This document shows positions 1 to 10,779 of a DNA stretch of 64,000 bases, in pieces. Origin of the DNA: Silurus meridionalis (lineage: Eukaryota > Chordata > Actinopteri > Siluriformes > Siluridae); assembly GCF_014805685.1 (NCBI RefSeq), contig NC_060906.1:9065846-9129845 (forward strand), in the 5' to 3' direction. Numbering within the stretch: position 1 is the first letter of the stretch; every line of letters begins with the position of its first letter. The position numbers and the translations under genes are program-made. The notes beneath the pieces are model-generated. The model did no database searches. It worked only from the letters and a program-made list of their open reading frames with translations, and had not been told where the DNA came from.

Positions 1-1158
1 TATGATGTGCAGGAGGCCTGAATGATGTCCGTCCTTTCACTCGTCCCATTCTCAATTCTTTCTTCATAATGACACTCATGAGAGGAAGCAGTTATGAATC
101 AGTAAGCAGACAAAGATCTAACCAGATTTTACACTGTCTACAATTCACAATTGGAAGCATTCATACTGTACATTTATGCACTGTACTGTATGTTTCATAG
201 CCTCGAAACTAACCCAAGGAAAGAGCATGCTGTTAATCTTTATTCAAATATTTTTAGGATAACCATCAAACTAAGAGCATTTGTCTTGTTAAGTGTTTGT
301 GAGGAGCTGCAATAGCCTAAAGTCAGCAGATGAAACTTTGAGCATGGACAGTCATGGGTCTGGGTTGTAACATTAATATCCTGAATGTGATAAATTGTCA
401 ATCTGGGAGAAAGAATACATCATTGATGGGTCACTGGTGAAATGATTTGCTTACTTGTAGTTGTGTTCGTACTTTCTCACTTATCGTTTGTTATACAGGT
501 ACATGCACACAGATGGTACTGCTCAGATACACAGTATCTTTTCTAACTATACTCCTCCAGCTGTCAGCTAATGTGGATGAGAGAGTGTCCCACGGTGAGT
601 CAGCTGCTCTGAATCAAACTGTTAGACAAAGAAAGAATACACAAAAGACTCTATTCTTGACAATATCCTGACACACAGATGTTCATAAGATGTACATAAG
701 GCAGACAGCACCTACCTAGTTTGGGTTAACTTGTAAACTAACACACACAAAGCAAGAGAGACCATGTTTATCCTAATTGAAGTACCTTTACATACAGGGA
801 GCAAGAAAAGCTAAATTGCTTAATGTTGTGCACAATATCATTGCCAAATCTCAACCCTTGGAAGCACCTTTCTCTCCATTACCATCACATATACCCCTCA
901 GTGAAGCTGTTAAGACACTTGGTCCCCTTCGTCCCTTCTCTCTGTGTTGGCCAATGTGTCATTGAGAAGTAGCACCTATTGTGTTTAAACCTGCCACAAC
1001 TACAATTTTACTGAAATGATGACAGAAAGCATATACACACAGAGGCCTTTGTTTACACTCTTAAAGCTCAATACTTCCTTCTTTGTCATTGAGTCAAAGT
1101 CATTGAGTCAGTCCCATAAAATAAGCCTTCATTCTTGGAGTATACTTTAAAAAAATTT
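1..1158. other. unclassified intergenic or intronic sequence
   Basis: I see no gene or repeat family that I can name with confidence. Short open frames are present but lack codon structure typical of proteins. One exon-like interval, with an AG acceptor and a GTGAGT donor, lies at 499-596 and is listed separately. Confidence 0.6.
499..596 (+). other. candidate internal exon, weak
   Basis: The 98-bp interval is preceded by TTTGTTATACAG and followed by GTGAGTCAG, which fits vertebrate acceptor and donor consensus. One frame is open throughout. A second frame reads YMHTDGTAQIHSIFSNYTPP before a stop. No protein family is recognised in either frame. Splice-like sites occur by chance in a window of this size, so this is only a candidate. 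Confidence 0.15.
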
Positions 1159-1414
1159 GAATTTGGGCACAAGAGGTTTTATTAAAAGAAAAATATGTAG
1201 GTTAAAATGGCAAACTACTGGTGTGTTCTTGGAAATCACAGGATAGAACACTACTGGATAGAATGGGATGTTCTCCAAGTAAGGTGTCCATAAACTTTTG
1301 TGTAGTGTATGATGAATTGAACTCTTGCCAGGTAAAAGGTACGGATTTCCCTGTTGCAACAGGCATAAACATTTTTTGTGGTATTTGCTGTTGAGTGTTA
1401 TCGTATTATTTTTA

Positions 1415-1476
<62 letters not shown>

Positions 1477-1518
1477 TAAAAAATAATACGATACCTAAAA
1501 CCTCTTGTGCCAAAATTC
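1159..1518. repeat. inverted-repeat unit enclosing an AT palindrome
   Basis: The ends 1159-1181 and 1496-1518 are inverted copies of each other at 22 of 23 positions, starting GAATTT and containing GGCACAAGAGG. Inside, 1399-1419 and 1472-1493 form a second inverted pair with a single one-base indel, containing CGTATTATTTTTAGTGTA, around an (AT)n core. The structure resembles a MITE or a foldback element. No transposase is present. Positions 1264-1310 resemble the terminal part of the deleted Tc1 family found elsewhere in the window (GGTGTCCATAAACTTTTG). Confidence 0.6.
1418..1473. repeat. (AT)n microsatellite
   Basis: An uninterrupted AT tract of about 56 bp forms the loop of the palindrome described at 1399-1493. 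Confidence 0.95.
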
Positions 1519-1525
1519 ACAGAGA

Positions 1526-1529
<4 letters not shown>

Positions 1530-1608
<79 letters not shown>
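1530..1608. repeat. (TA)n microsatellite
   Basis: An uninterrupted TA tract of about 78 bp ends in a short T run. It lies 12 bases beyond the inverted-repeat unit, so the two AT tracts are nearly adjacent. Confidence 0.95.
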
Positions 1609-1616
<8 letters not shown>

Positions 1617-1619
1617 GAT

Positions 1620-3390
1620 ATAGGACAATAAATTTGATTCTGTTTCTCATTCTTCTTCAGCATACAACTCATTAAAGACACTACAGTACATTCAGGTTTA
1701 CAGATAAAATATTCTAAAATAAGCAATTTTAGAATATATTATATAATAATAAGCAGTTATATAATAGGAGGCAAAATAAAACACATTATGCTTTCAGTCT
1801 GATTGAACTAGCTTCAGGAACTATCATACCTCACCATACCCAAATGATGCCTCTGCTTCTGCTTAGAATTTGTTTGGAATATGAGCACAAATCTCCTGTT
1901 GATACATAAGCAACGAGATCCTGCACGACCAACAAGATACCGCTGTATTCATTTCCACCCTCTGTATCATTCTCAGCATATCTCACTATAGCATTAACTC
2001 CCTAGAGTGAAGATCTTTGCCATGGACTGTGATTGTATGTCTGGCCTAACTTGCCTAATCTCATATCTGTGAGTTAAGCCATTCACTTCGACTTCATGAA
2101 TTAGAATGATTGAAAAAAAGCAGTTACATGGTATGTGTATATTCATGTGTGGTCTTTTATTAATGTGCCAATAAAGAAGTCAGAAGAAAAACATTGGCAT
2201 AGTGAGAAGTTTCCGTCTTCTATACACCAGTGATCAAAACCCTCATTGACAAAGAATCAAAGAAACCTGAGCCGCTGTGTTTATATCTGAAAATCATTTA
2301 ATGATCAGAGAATGAAACCAGAGACAGGAAAGCCATCATTCAGCAATGGAAAGTGTGTGTGTGTGTATGTGTGTGTGTGAGAGAGACAGAGAACGATATC
2401 CAGTGCTTTCATAATGATAAAGTTCTATTTCAAATCCAATTTCTATTTGGATAGATAGTGAACAAAAGATAACGCTCCCTTTTTTCATCCACAGCTGCCT
2501 GACTGAACAGAGCCGCGGCGTTGTTTATTGCCGTGCCGTTGTTCTATTTGAATTTTAATTTCAGATCATGGGATGAATGAGACAGACGAGTTTCTTCCCC
2601 CCGCTGGGTGTTGAAAGACTCCGTGGCAGCTGTTTAATGTGCTCACTGAAAATGCAGCAGTCTTTAAAGACAGACCGAGAATATTTCACCCACAGCTAAA
2701 GATTCAAACAATCTTCTCCTGGGGCTGAGACACTGTAAGGGCAAAACACAATGATCTTTTCAATTTAGAGAAATAGAATAGATTCTGATTAATTGCACAA
2801 GACACTTTTGCGTGTCGAACACAAAAAATGTTTTGTATTTCTATTTTAATAAGGTTATTCATTAAAGAGCCTCTGCTCTTTAGATTGTAATGCTAATAAT
2901 ATTGAGGTGTTTGTAGCTGTATTTTTTTAGCACAACTGTACCCTTTAGCCACAAAATTAAACCACCTGCCTAATATTGTGTAGTTCAAAGTACAGACTCA
3001 ATAAAAGCTTTGAAGGTGTGCTAAGGGGCTGAGCAGCATATCATTAAAAAGCCCTGAATGTAGCAGTGGACAGATGTTAGCATAACTGTTTTGTTGCTAT
3101 TCTGCCCTCATAGACAGCAAATTGTGACATATTGTGTTCTAACACCATTCTATTGAGCCAGCTTTACATTTTTCAGCCGTTTGTGCCATAGTAGCTCTTA
3201 TGTGAGATTAAACCAGATGATACTTTATCTATTTTTAAAGCTGTAAATGATCTATGTACGGTAACAGCCTCAAGTCTCAATCTCAGATTAATTCGACACA
3301 TTATTGAAGTGGAACTATAGACAGTGTGATAATGTGTGTAAAAGTAAATGTTGTAAGCTAAAAAAATCTACAATAAAAGTGAAAATATTT
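1620..3390. other. unclassified sequence with one candidate conserved block
   Basis: No coding region is recognised. A short impure (GT)n tract lies at 2353-2379. The segment 2480-2730 differs from its surroundings: it has fewer simple runs and contains CpGs (CCGCGGCG, GCCGTGCCG). It is listed separately as a possible conserved non-coding element. Confidence 0.5.
2480..2730. promoter_or_regulatory. candidate conserved non-coding element
   Basis: This complex, microsatellite-free stretch contains CAGCTG E-boxes (2629-2634 and in the flanks), CpG clusters and TAATTTCAGAT near 2557. These features resemble conserved vertebrate enhancers. The call rests on texture only, because conservation cannot be tested here. 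Confidence 0.2.
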
Positions 3391-3607
3391 TAATGTGTTA
3401 GTCAGAGAGTATCTCCCTTGTTCTGAGCGCTGAACACCCCATGCCAGCTCGCAGCGCTATTACCAACATCCGCATGTCTCTGTGTTTGTTGCCACATGTT
3501 TTATTTTGATTCATGTTATGTCTCCTCCCCTGTCTTGTACTGTAAATTGTCATTTCCCAGGAATCTAGAGACGTACCAGCGCCATTTGGATCCCATTTTA
3601 TGTGGAG

Positions 3608-3650
3608 TTGGACATTGGACATTGGATTTAGACATTGGACATTGTGTTTA
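3608..3650. repeat. short tandem repeat of GGACATTG units
   Basis: GGACATTGGACATTGGA is followed by a degenerate spacer and another GACATTGGACATTG. It lies just upstream of the L2-type tail at 3669 and may belong to the host repeat into which that tail inserted. Confidence 0.7.
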
Positions 3651-3668
3651 AAGGCTCTGGCATGGAGA

Positions 3669-4060
3669 AGCTGGTGTTGGATCTGTGATGATCGCAAATG
3701 TTGAGCTTTTTTATGAGTTGCTCAGTAGCTCCTGGTTCCATAATCTCAAATGACTGTATAAGACTGTAGAAAGGACATCACTCATAATCTTACATTCCAG
3801 TGCTCATGTTAGTCCAGTGTTCTGTATTGTTTAAAGACTATAATCACACTCTTGATATCACCCAAATGAGGATGGGTTCCCTTTTGAATCTGATTCATCT
3901 CAAGGTTTCTTCCTCATAACATCTAAGGGAGTTTTTTCTTGCTACAGTCGCCACGGCTGCTCATCAGGATTAAATACACATCGTTCACCTTCACTCTTAA
4001 ATTCTTTAAAGCTGCTTTGAGACAATGTCTGTTGTGAAAAGCGCTATAGAAATAATTGTA
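3669..4060 (+). mobile_element. L2-type LINE 3' tail or its partner SINE, copy 1
   Basis: This is about 390 bp of an interspersed repeat that starts with GCTGGTGTTGGAT and ends with GCTTTGAGACAATGTCTGTT and AAAAGCGCTATAGAAATAA. The closing motif is typical of L2-clade LINE 3' ends and the SINEs that borrow them in teleosts. A second copy at 33,481-33,837 starts at the same base, so the 5' boundary looks real. The terminal tandem tail is missing in this copy. Confidence 0.65.
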
Positions 4061-4289
4061 CACGGATATTTCGAGTTTGTTGATTAGTTTGTGTTTCAAT
4101 ATCCCCTTGTGTTTGTAGTGTGCGAAGTAACTCGTGCAGTTTCTGTCGTTTAGCAAACCTTTGTTTTATGTCTCTCATGTTCTGGTTTTTGATATTGTTT
4201 CGGTTTCTTGTTTTTGCCTTGTCTGGCTGTTTTTGACATCTTTGAGTTTGCCTGCTGATATGGATTTGTCTGCTTGAACGTCAAACATT

Positions 4290-5460
4290 TAAAATAACAA
4301 AAACTTTCTTATCCTGTACTCTCATTCGATTTTCAACTGAAAAAACTTAGTTAATGTAATGATTTTGTGTGAACGTTTTATCTCACAATGTTACATTTTA
4401 CACCGTTAGACCACTTGACTTGAAAACACTGTAAAATGTCTGTAGGGTTTCAATATCTATTACAAATAGAAGAAACCAGGTGAGTGTAAATCAATTAAAA
4501 CCAGCCAGGGAATGTTATCAAATTACACAAAACCTCTGTAAAACATAACAGTTTTTTCCAGCTTTGTAAATTTGTTTCTTTTATTCTAATTGTCTAAAAA
4601 AGTTTGTGTATTTTACACGCAAGATGATAAGTTTTCCAAAAATGTATCTCAGGTAAATGAAACAGTTCAGAAAATGCGGGTTGGAAAATTCACTGTCTCT
4701 ATATATTTGTTCAACTGTAAAACATCACTAGATCTTGCTTCTGATTCACACCGTTAAATCAATTGTATTACTTATCTGGGAAAAAATGGTGTACTTACCT
4801 TATGGTCATTGTCTCAGGTACCGACTCTGAAGATTAGTTTGGCAGTTAAGTAGCTAATCTTCTCCCTTTGGAAAAACGTACACATGACTTCTAGAACAAA
4901 TCTTAATTATTCTTTTGGATATGGGCCCCTTTGTGGGATTTACTTGAACAAGCAAGACCCTTGCCCTAACTTATGTTCTTTTTTCTTTTGTGTGTTCTCT
5001 TAAATCTATTCTGTGTGTGTCTGTGTGTTTGGTTAAGTGTTAATACAAAATCAATGAAACTATTATTAAAAAAAAGATTACTCAATGTAATTCATTTTCT
5101 GTTTTAGTTGAAACAAAGGTTGAGTTTACTCACATTTGCAAGGTGGCAGGTAAAAATAGTTTTTAGGTTTAACCAACTTGAATTGTCTTACAATGAAAAT
5201 GCCTTTCTAAATTAGATGAAGTTCATGGGTTCCCGGGCAATGTGGAATACTCAGTTTATAGTCTAATAAAAAAAAAAAAAAGGTCTTTGCTGTCTTCAGC
5301 ATATTGAGACATTTTTACTAATGTAGTGTCTGAGGTGCTTTTTCTCTTTCATTGATTATACTTAGTATTCATATGAACACAAAATACAGTAGCTTTAAAT
5401 ATATTGTTTAGCAGGAGAAGGTTAGATGATTTTTAAAATTTCTACACTGTTAAAACAAAG
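4290..5460. other. unclassified AT-rich sequence
   Basis: I see no ORF of interest, structural RNA or recognised repeat. A poly(A)-like run occurs near 5267-5281. Confidence 0.6.
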
Positions 5461-5465
5461 ACTAA

Positions 5466-5609
5466 CCTACCAATGCTCTTATCCAGAGCAACTTACAGTT
5501 ATCTAAATCAAACGGCTGAGTTGAGTGTTAAATGCTACTGGGATTTGAACTCATGACCTTCTTCCGTTTAGAAAGCCAACATTTTAACCACTGAGCTACC
5601 ACTTCAACA
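5466..5609 (-). mobile_element. tRNA-derived SINE-like repeat
   Basis: Read on the minus strand, the unit starts with an A-box-like GTAGCTCAGTGGTTAAA and has a B-box-like GAGTTCAAATCCC about 45 bases on. It then ends in the shared body that reads GTAAGTTGCTCTGGATAAGA. These polymerase III promoter boxes and the tRNA-unlike 3' body define a tRNA-derived SINE. Related copies occur at 10,027, 32,112, 34,248, 34,448, 45,858, 45,983 and 48,012. Confidence 0.65.
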
Positions 5610-6008
5610 GTTGATGTGTTGTAGGTCACTGGGTGGAAAGAAAAGAAGAGGCCTTAGAGATTTTTAACAAATACTTGGATAGACAAAATAAAAGTTTTAT
5701 AAGGGGTTAACAAGTAAATTTTTTAAAATTTTAGAATTATAAGTATAAATATGGACATAACAAACCAAACTTAAGTATAGCAATGTATTACACAAGCTCA
5801 AGTATTTTCCATCTTTGAGTAAGTTTGGTAACATATCACATGCTTTCATGTTGTATCTTCAAAGATTTAAGAATCTTTGGTCTGTGCGTCTGAGTGTGTG
5901 TGTGTCCTTTGGAGTGCACTAAACTCATAAATTCATATTGATTAACTTCACAGATCATTAGGGGCTCATTTCTTTGCTCATTATACAGTAACTCACTTCC
6001 TCTTTCAC

Positions 6009-6014
6009 TCACAC

Positions 6015-6060
<46 letters not shown>
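6009..6060. repeat. (AC)n microsatellite
   Basis: An AC tract of about 52 bp has one G interruption near its start. Confidence 0.95.
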
Positions 6061-6063
<3 letters not shown>

Positions 6064-6251
6064 CACACTCGCATATATTTTCATAATGAATGCCAAGAAT
6101 ACCCTGATTGAGATATTAAAGGCATTTTTAGGTTATTCTTTGGACTGCAGTGAAAGAGTCAGATCGGTAGCACATAACTATTCGGACTGAATAAACAAGA
6201 TCTGGAAATTCTTAGGAAGTGCATAAAGTTTACTTTTAACAGGGCAGTGGT

Positions 6252-6533
6252 GCAAAACATACATCAAAATCAAAACATACATCAAAATCTATACAAACAT
6301 GATTTGTTTTTTGTCCACAGAAAGGTCCCATCTTGAACCCCATTGAAAACCTGTGGGGTGAAATAAACAGGAGGTTCCATCAGTGTGAACATAGAAATTT
6401 GAAGGATTTGAAAAGATCATGTATGGAGGAAAGGTCGCAGATCCTTTGCCATGCATACTTTTACCTCATCAATGAGTGTAGGAGAAGATTCAGAGCTGTT
6501 ATAATAATTCGTTACAGTTATCTCGGCAAATAG
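6252..6533 (+). pseudogene. Tc1-like transposase, C-terminal relic
   Basis: Tc1 transposases are DD34E nucleases that cut and paste the element at TA sites. The sequence retains a KHTSKSIQT-like stretch that follows the second catalytic aspartate, then LNPIENLWGEINRR, which carries the catalytic glutamate, and the arginine-rich C-terminus. A stop interrupts the frame near 6299. The bases around the second aspartate are too degraded to identify. An 18-base block (CAAAACATACATCAAAAT) is tandemly duplicated at 6253-6289, within the transposase. The N-terminal DNA-binding half is gone. Confidence 0.75.
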
Positions 6534-6583
6534 AGGTGGCCCAAAGTACTGAATGAAAGGGGTACTGCAAATAATTGTTAACA

Positions 6584-6654
<71 letters not shown>

Positions 6655-7045
6655 TATAGTGGAAGACACTGTATATCTCCAGAAACATCTGCATCCCCAT
6701 ATTTGGGGGGACAAATACTATAACAAATACTTTTTATTACAATGTAATAAGGTTACAGTTAAAGTAGAAATAAAAATAACTTTTTAATAATTGTATCCAG
6801 TTTGACAAATTTTGAGCAATTTGCAAAAGAAGAGGGGCGAATCTGAATGTAATTAATTAAATTAAATTAAATTCAGCCAATGATGGTGGTTCAGTGTCTA
6901 TTAATAGTAGCATTTGTCTAACAAAAAAAGCCCTTCAAATGTTAAACACATTGTGTCATGTCAATTTAAATAGCAGGTTGTGATACTGCAAAATATGGAA
7001 AATGTCAAGGAGGTGAATATGTATGTAACTCGCTGTACACATATT
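6534..7045 (+). mobile_element. probable 3' flank of the Tc1 relic, interrupted by a microsatellite
   Basis: The sequence after the transposase relic holds a long (CA)n tract. It closes with AAAATATGGAAAATGTCAAG and GAGGTGAATATGTATG, which resemble the 3' terminal region of fish Tc1 elements. The 5' terminus was not found, so the boundary at about 7045 is approximate. Confidence 0.4.
6587..6652. repeat. (CA)n microsatellite
   Basis: An uninterrupted CA tract of about 66 bp lies within the Tc1 relic. Confidence 0.95.
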
Positions 7046-7049
7046 TGTT

Positions 7050-8420
7050 GTGCAAATTTGTCAAGATAGGAGGCAGATAGGATTTGAGAATGCTCATTGT
7101 ATGAGGTGAAGACTGCTCATTGAAAGAGATTAAAAACTAGCATTCATTTTCACAACAGTTTTGGGAAAATAAATCATAGCACTCTTCACATTTCAGACAG
7201 ACAAATTAGAAACTAGAGGATACGGGAGAGCTTATCCTCCAGCATTAACATTCTCAAGTCGTGTGTGTCTGAGTGTGGGTCTATGTGTGTGTATGAGAGA
7301 GAAAAAGCTCCGTGACCAATTGATCAGCTCTGAAAGGCCAATAGACAGGGCAGAACACCCATGATGAGTAGAGACAGAAAGGGGCTGTGTTGGAGGACAA
7401 AGGGCATGACATCAAATACATCAACACCCATGTCATATGTCAGCCTTATTAGTGTGAGCAACACACTCTAACACCTGGGCCCAATTTACACTCACTTGTT
7501 TATCCCCATAGCTGCAGATAATCATGTGGTGCTGTTGTATAGCCTTGAAATGATATATGTGCTATGTGTTGCGGGGAATTATAAAAATTGCATTTCGATT
7601 TGTGATATTCCAAATATACAATAATAACTCTATTTGCACAAGAGAACCAGTTAAAAGGTTTACATACATTGGATATTTAATGCAAGCGTTTTATAACCTG
7701 TATGATCAACAACTGTGTTTATGGTGTGTGAGAGATGTTCATGAGTTCATGGCGTGTCTTGAGCATTATACTGTTCATTTTTCTTATGAAAAACTCTCCA
7801 TGAACAACAATTTATTGGCTTTTCCAGCATCTTCTGGATATATCTTTTACAACAATAAATATATGCTTTTAAGATCCCTCTTTTAACACTTTTACAGTTG
7901 TGTCTCAACCACTGAGGGGAAAAAGATGCAAACGTTTACTGATTAGCAAGAAAGCAAAACAATACATTCACTGCTAGACAGATGTAAATTACTGAACAGG
8001 ATTATTGGTGTAAAATATTGTTTTGTTTAAAAATCTATTAAAGTAGGTACTATCATTCAGAAGCAACATACAATTTTCCATATTTCCAAATATTACTTCC
8101 TCATGTGTACCACTCCCTTTTCCAGTAAAGCACACAGTATAATCCTGCTATTTCTATGGTTTACAGTTATAATTGCCAACACATTTCTGTTCAACAACTT
8201 ATGGGAACTAAACAGGAACTTGTACTAACACGCATACTGAGTAATGAGTTCCTGCAGAGTAAATTATGAGTTGCTGAATAGTATTGCTTAAGTGTTACCT
8301 GGAGATGGTCTTCTTCATCTTTTTTCTTCTTTTCTTCTTCTTCTTATATCAGTTGCAGGTCCTGGAAGGCAGGAATTGCTGTGGCACCCTATTTCCTGTC
8401 TCCTTGTATAGGTAACACTA
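7050..8420. other. unclassified sequence
   Basis: No gene is recognised. A 109-codon open frame at 7557-7886 has no recognisable domain and is probably chance in AT-rich DNA. Short impure GT tracts occur near 7260-7300. Confidence 0.6.
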
Positions 8421-8424
8421 AGCC

Positions 8425-8505
8425 CACAGTAATTCATGGTGGTGGTAGCGTCGTGTTTTTGTCAGTGTTTTTCTTCAGCATGAACTGGGAAACGGTTGAG
8501 AGAAT
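8425..8505 (+). pseudogene. small Tc1-like transposase scrap
   Basis: The plus strand reads VIHGGGSVVF and then a degraded FFFSMNWE. This matches the order of the conserved core HGGGSxMxWGCFSSAGTGKL that lies between the first and second catalytic aspartates in Tc1 transposases. Only about 25 codons can be matched, and neither terminus is visible. Confidence 0.45.
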
Positions 8506-8519
8506 GATGAATAATATAA

Positions 8520-9055
8520 AAATATCTCCACAATTACCTGTGAGGTGTTGAATAGTATCGGCAAAGTATTAGCCTGGGATTGTGTTTTAAAAATTAAAAC
8601 CCTCAACCACAGTTTTCATAACAATGATCATTATGGCCAAACTGTTCATTTGTTCCATTTGACGTGAGATCACACTTCCAGGCTGTGATAACTCCGATAA
8701 CTTGATCATCCAATTAAAGGAATTTGACAGTTATTCAATCAATTTCTAAAACCTTAAAGACTCTTTAAATTGACATTCAACTTGGTATTTGTAAACATTC
8801 AAACCAACTGGAATTCTGATTCAGTGAAATTTAGGTTTGAGCAATGATCTTAAACCAGGGCTTAATTTAAAAGGTCTATAGGTTGTTGATGGTACTTGCA
8901 CTCAAAGCAGTATCACCACATGTTGACTGTCCTCAAAGAACCTCGCAGCTGCATATTATGCTTCCCATGCATAAACTGATTTCCAAACCAGCATGTGCTC
9001 TACCATTTAAATCTGCTAAGTGGCACACAAGAACAACATCCTGATTACATGCATT
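8520..9055. other. unclassified sequence
   Basis: I see nothing that can be named. No open frame or simple repeat stands out. Confidence 0.5.
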
Positions 9056-9059
9056 ATTC

Positions 9060-9420
9060 ATTAACATCTTCCTGCAATTTCTCCTGCTCGGTACGAGGCT
9101 GACAAACAGAGGATCTCCTTCATCTTATCATCAGGTCACTCAACACTCTCTTGTCTGTCTCAATTTTTTTCGTTTTATCCAACTCTTCTCCTGAGAGGTG
9201 GCATTGCGTAACAACGTAGCCCCACTCGCAGCGTTCGTTCTCCATCTCAGCCACTGTAATTGAATTCATTGTTATGTGTCGACTGAGGTGGTGGCTAAAT
9301 TTAATTCCTCCTGCCGCTTCCATCCGGCAATGTAAATTACAACCGCCCACTTGCCACTGCTCTCTCAGACCCATAACCCCGTGCAATCAAGGGTGGAATT
9401 ATGGGTATTGTAATGTAGGG
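9060..9420. promoter_or_regulatory. candidate conserved non-coding element
   Basis: This 360-bp complex block lies between microsatellite-rich flanks. It contains a homeodomain-type TAATTGAATTCATT at 9258-9270 overlapping a SOX-like CATTGTTATG, plus a GTCGAC palindrome and CpGs (CATCCGGCAATG, CAACCGCCC). Open frames on both strands are short and unrecognised, so regulation is more likely than coding. It needs a cross-species alignment. Confidence 0.3.
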
Positions 9421-9514
9421 TGTGAGGAGGCGAGGCAATCAGAAGGAGAGAAAAATCAGTCTGAGATTACTTTAATGCAGCTCACCTTATAAAAACAATG
9501 GAAAACTCCATCCT

Positions 9515-9517
<3 letters not shown>

Positions 9518-9607
<90 letters not shown>
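9518..9607. repeat. (AT)n microsatellite
   Basis: This uninterrupted AT tract of about 88 bp is one of the longest in the window. Confidence 0.95.
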
Positions 9608-9610
<3 letters not shown>

Positions 9611-10026
9611 TTAATTTTTTTAACTTAAACAGCCAGTACTCTGTTCACCTGGCATCAGCTTTCAGTTCCATTTAGAGCTTAGATAAATATATAAATGTAA
9701 CACAGAATCTGGCTTCATAAGTCTAAGAGACTGTTGTGTAATTAAATCCAGTGCATTTTCTTCAACATCTAGTGAATTTTCTTAATATCTAATATTATTA
9801 GAGTTTTGACAATAGTTCATCAGGCCAATATGTTTTAGGATGTGTTTCACATAACTTTTATAAGATTATACTTTAGAAATTGCAGTAAACAATCCACTGG
9901 AACAATGAATGAATGAAAGATTTCACATATGTACGTACTACAGTTAATACATTACCACATTTCTTTGATCCTGATACTCAATCTATTGTTTTTACTTCAA
10001 AACTAGCAAAATATTATTACATTTAA

Positions 10027-10200
10027 CATTGATGGCATTTGACAGATGCCATTATTCAGAGAGACTTACATCAGACAGCAGCTGTGGAGTTAAGGGCCTT
10101 GCTTAAGGGCCCAAGAGTGGCTGCTTGGTGTGGCTGGGATTGGAACTGATGACCTTTGGATCCAAAGCCTAATGCTTAAGCGCTAAGATACTACAACTGT
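10027..10200 (-). mobile_element. tRNA-derived SINE-like repeat
   Basis: On the minus strand the unit runs from a degraded A-box region (TAGCGCTTAAGCATTAGGCT) through GGTCATCAGTTCCAATCCC, a B-box. It then continues through CTCTTGGGCCCTTAAGCAAG into the shared 3' body. It has the same layout as the copy at 32,112-32,300. Confidence 0.65.
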
Positions 10201-10395
10201 TTTACAGAATAAATTTTATTGGGTTAATTGGAAACTATAATGAGTCTCTACTGGTCATTTTTTCCTTTAATTGCTGACATGTTATGCCTAGTGGAGACTA
10301 TTGTGAACCAATAAGACACCTTTAAGACACCTTGTTGATCACATGTTGGAGTTGACTGGAAACCAGTGGGGAGAATTAGTACATCAAGAATGCAT

Positions 10396-10776
10396 TTAAT
10401 TTTTAAATCCAATTTGGACGGTAATAATAACCTCCACTCTTCTGGGAAGATGTTTCACTAGATTTTGGAGTGTGCTTGTGGAAATTTGTGCTAATTTAAC
10501 CACAAGGGTGGTAGTAAAGTCAGGTATTGATGTAGTTGAGGTGAGGAGGCCTGAGGTGCAGTCAGTGTTTACAATCATCCCAAAGGTGTTCAATAGGGTC
10601 TAGAGCTCTATAGCATGGAGCTAGCTTAATGCACAGGGGCATTGTCATGCTGAACAAGTTTGAGTCTCTGAATTCAGGAGAAAGAAGAATTTAATACTAC
10701 TGCATCCAAAGACTATACAAATGTGTGGCTTAAATTTTGTGGTAATAGTTTGGGGAGGAAAAACATATAGCTGAAA
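10396..10776 (-). mobile_element. internally deleted Tc1-like element, copy A
   Basis: Read on the minus strand, this matches the C-terminal third of a Tc1-type transposase: a degraded segment around the second catalytic aspartate, then NTFGM (equivalent to EHLWDE) and a C-terminus with LQNLVKHLPRRVEVIIT. The N-terminal half is absent. The same fragment recurs at least ten times in the window with the same arrangement. This points to a non-autonomous deletion derivative that was mobilised in trans. Confidence 0.7.
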
Positions 10777-10779
10777 AAA

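Noticed and set aside
777..965. Possible exon after CCTTTACATACAG
   Set aside because: The acceptor-like site is weak and no matching donor or recognised protein was found.
7557..7886. 109-codon open frame
   Set aside because: AT-rich chance frame. No homology recognised and no nearby promoter or splice signals.
8620..8720. Second Tc1 fragment on the opposite strand (GGCCAAACTGTTCATTTG)
   Set aside because: The resemblance to the region around the first catalytic aspartate is too short, and the orientation conflicts with the scrap at 8,425.
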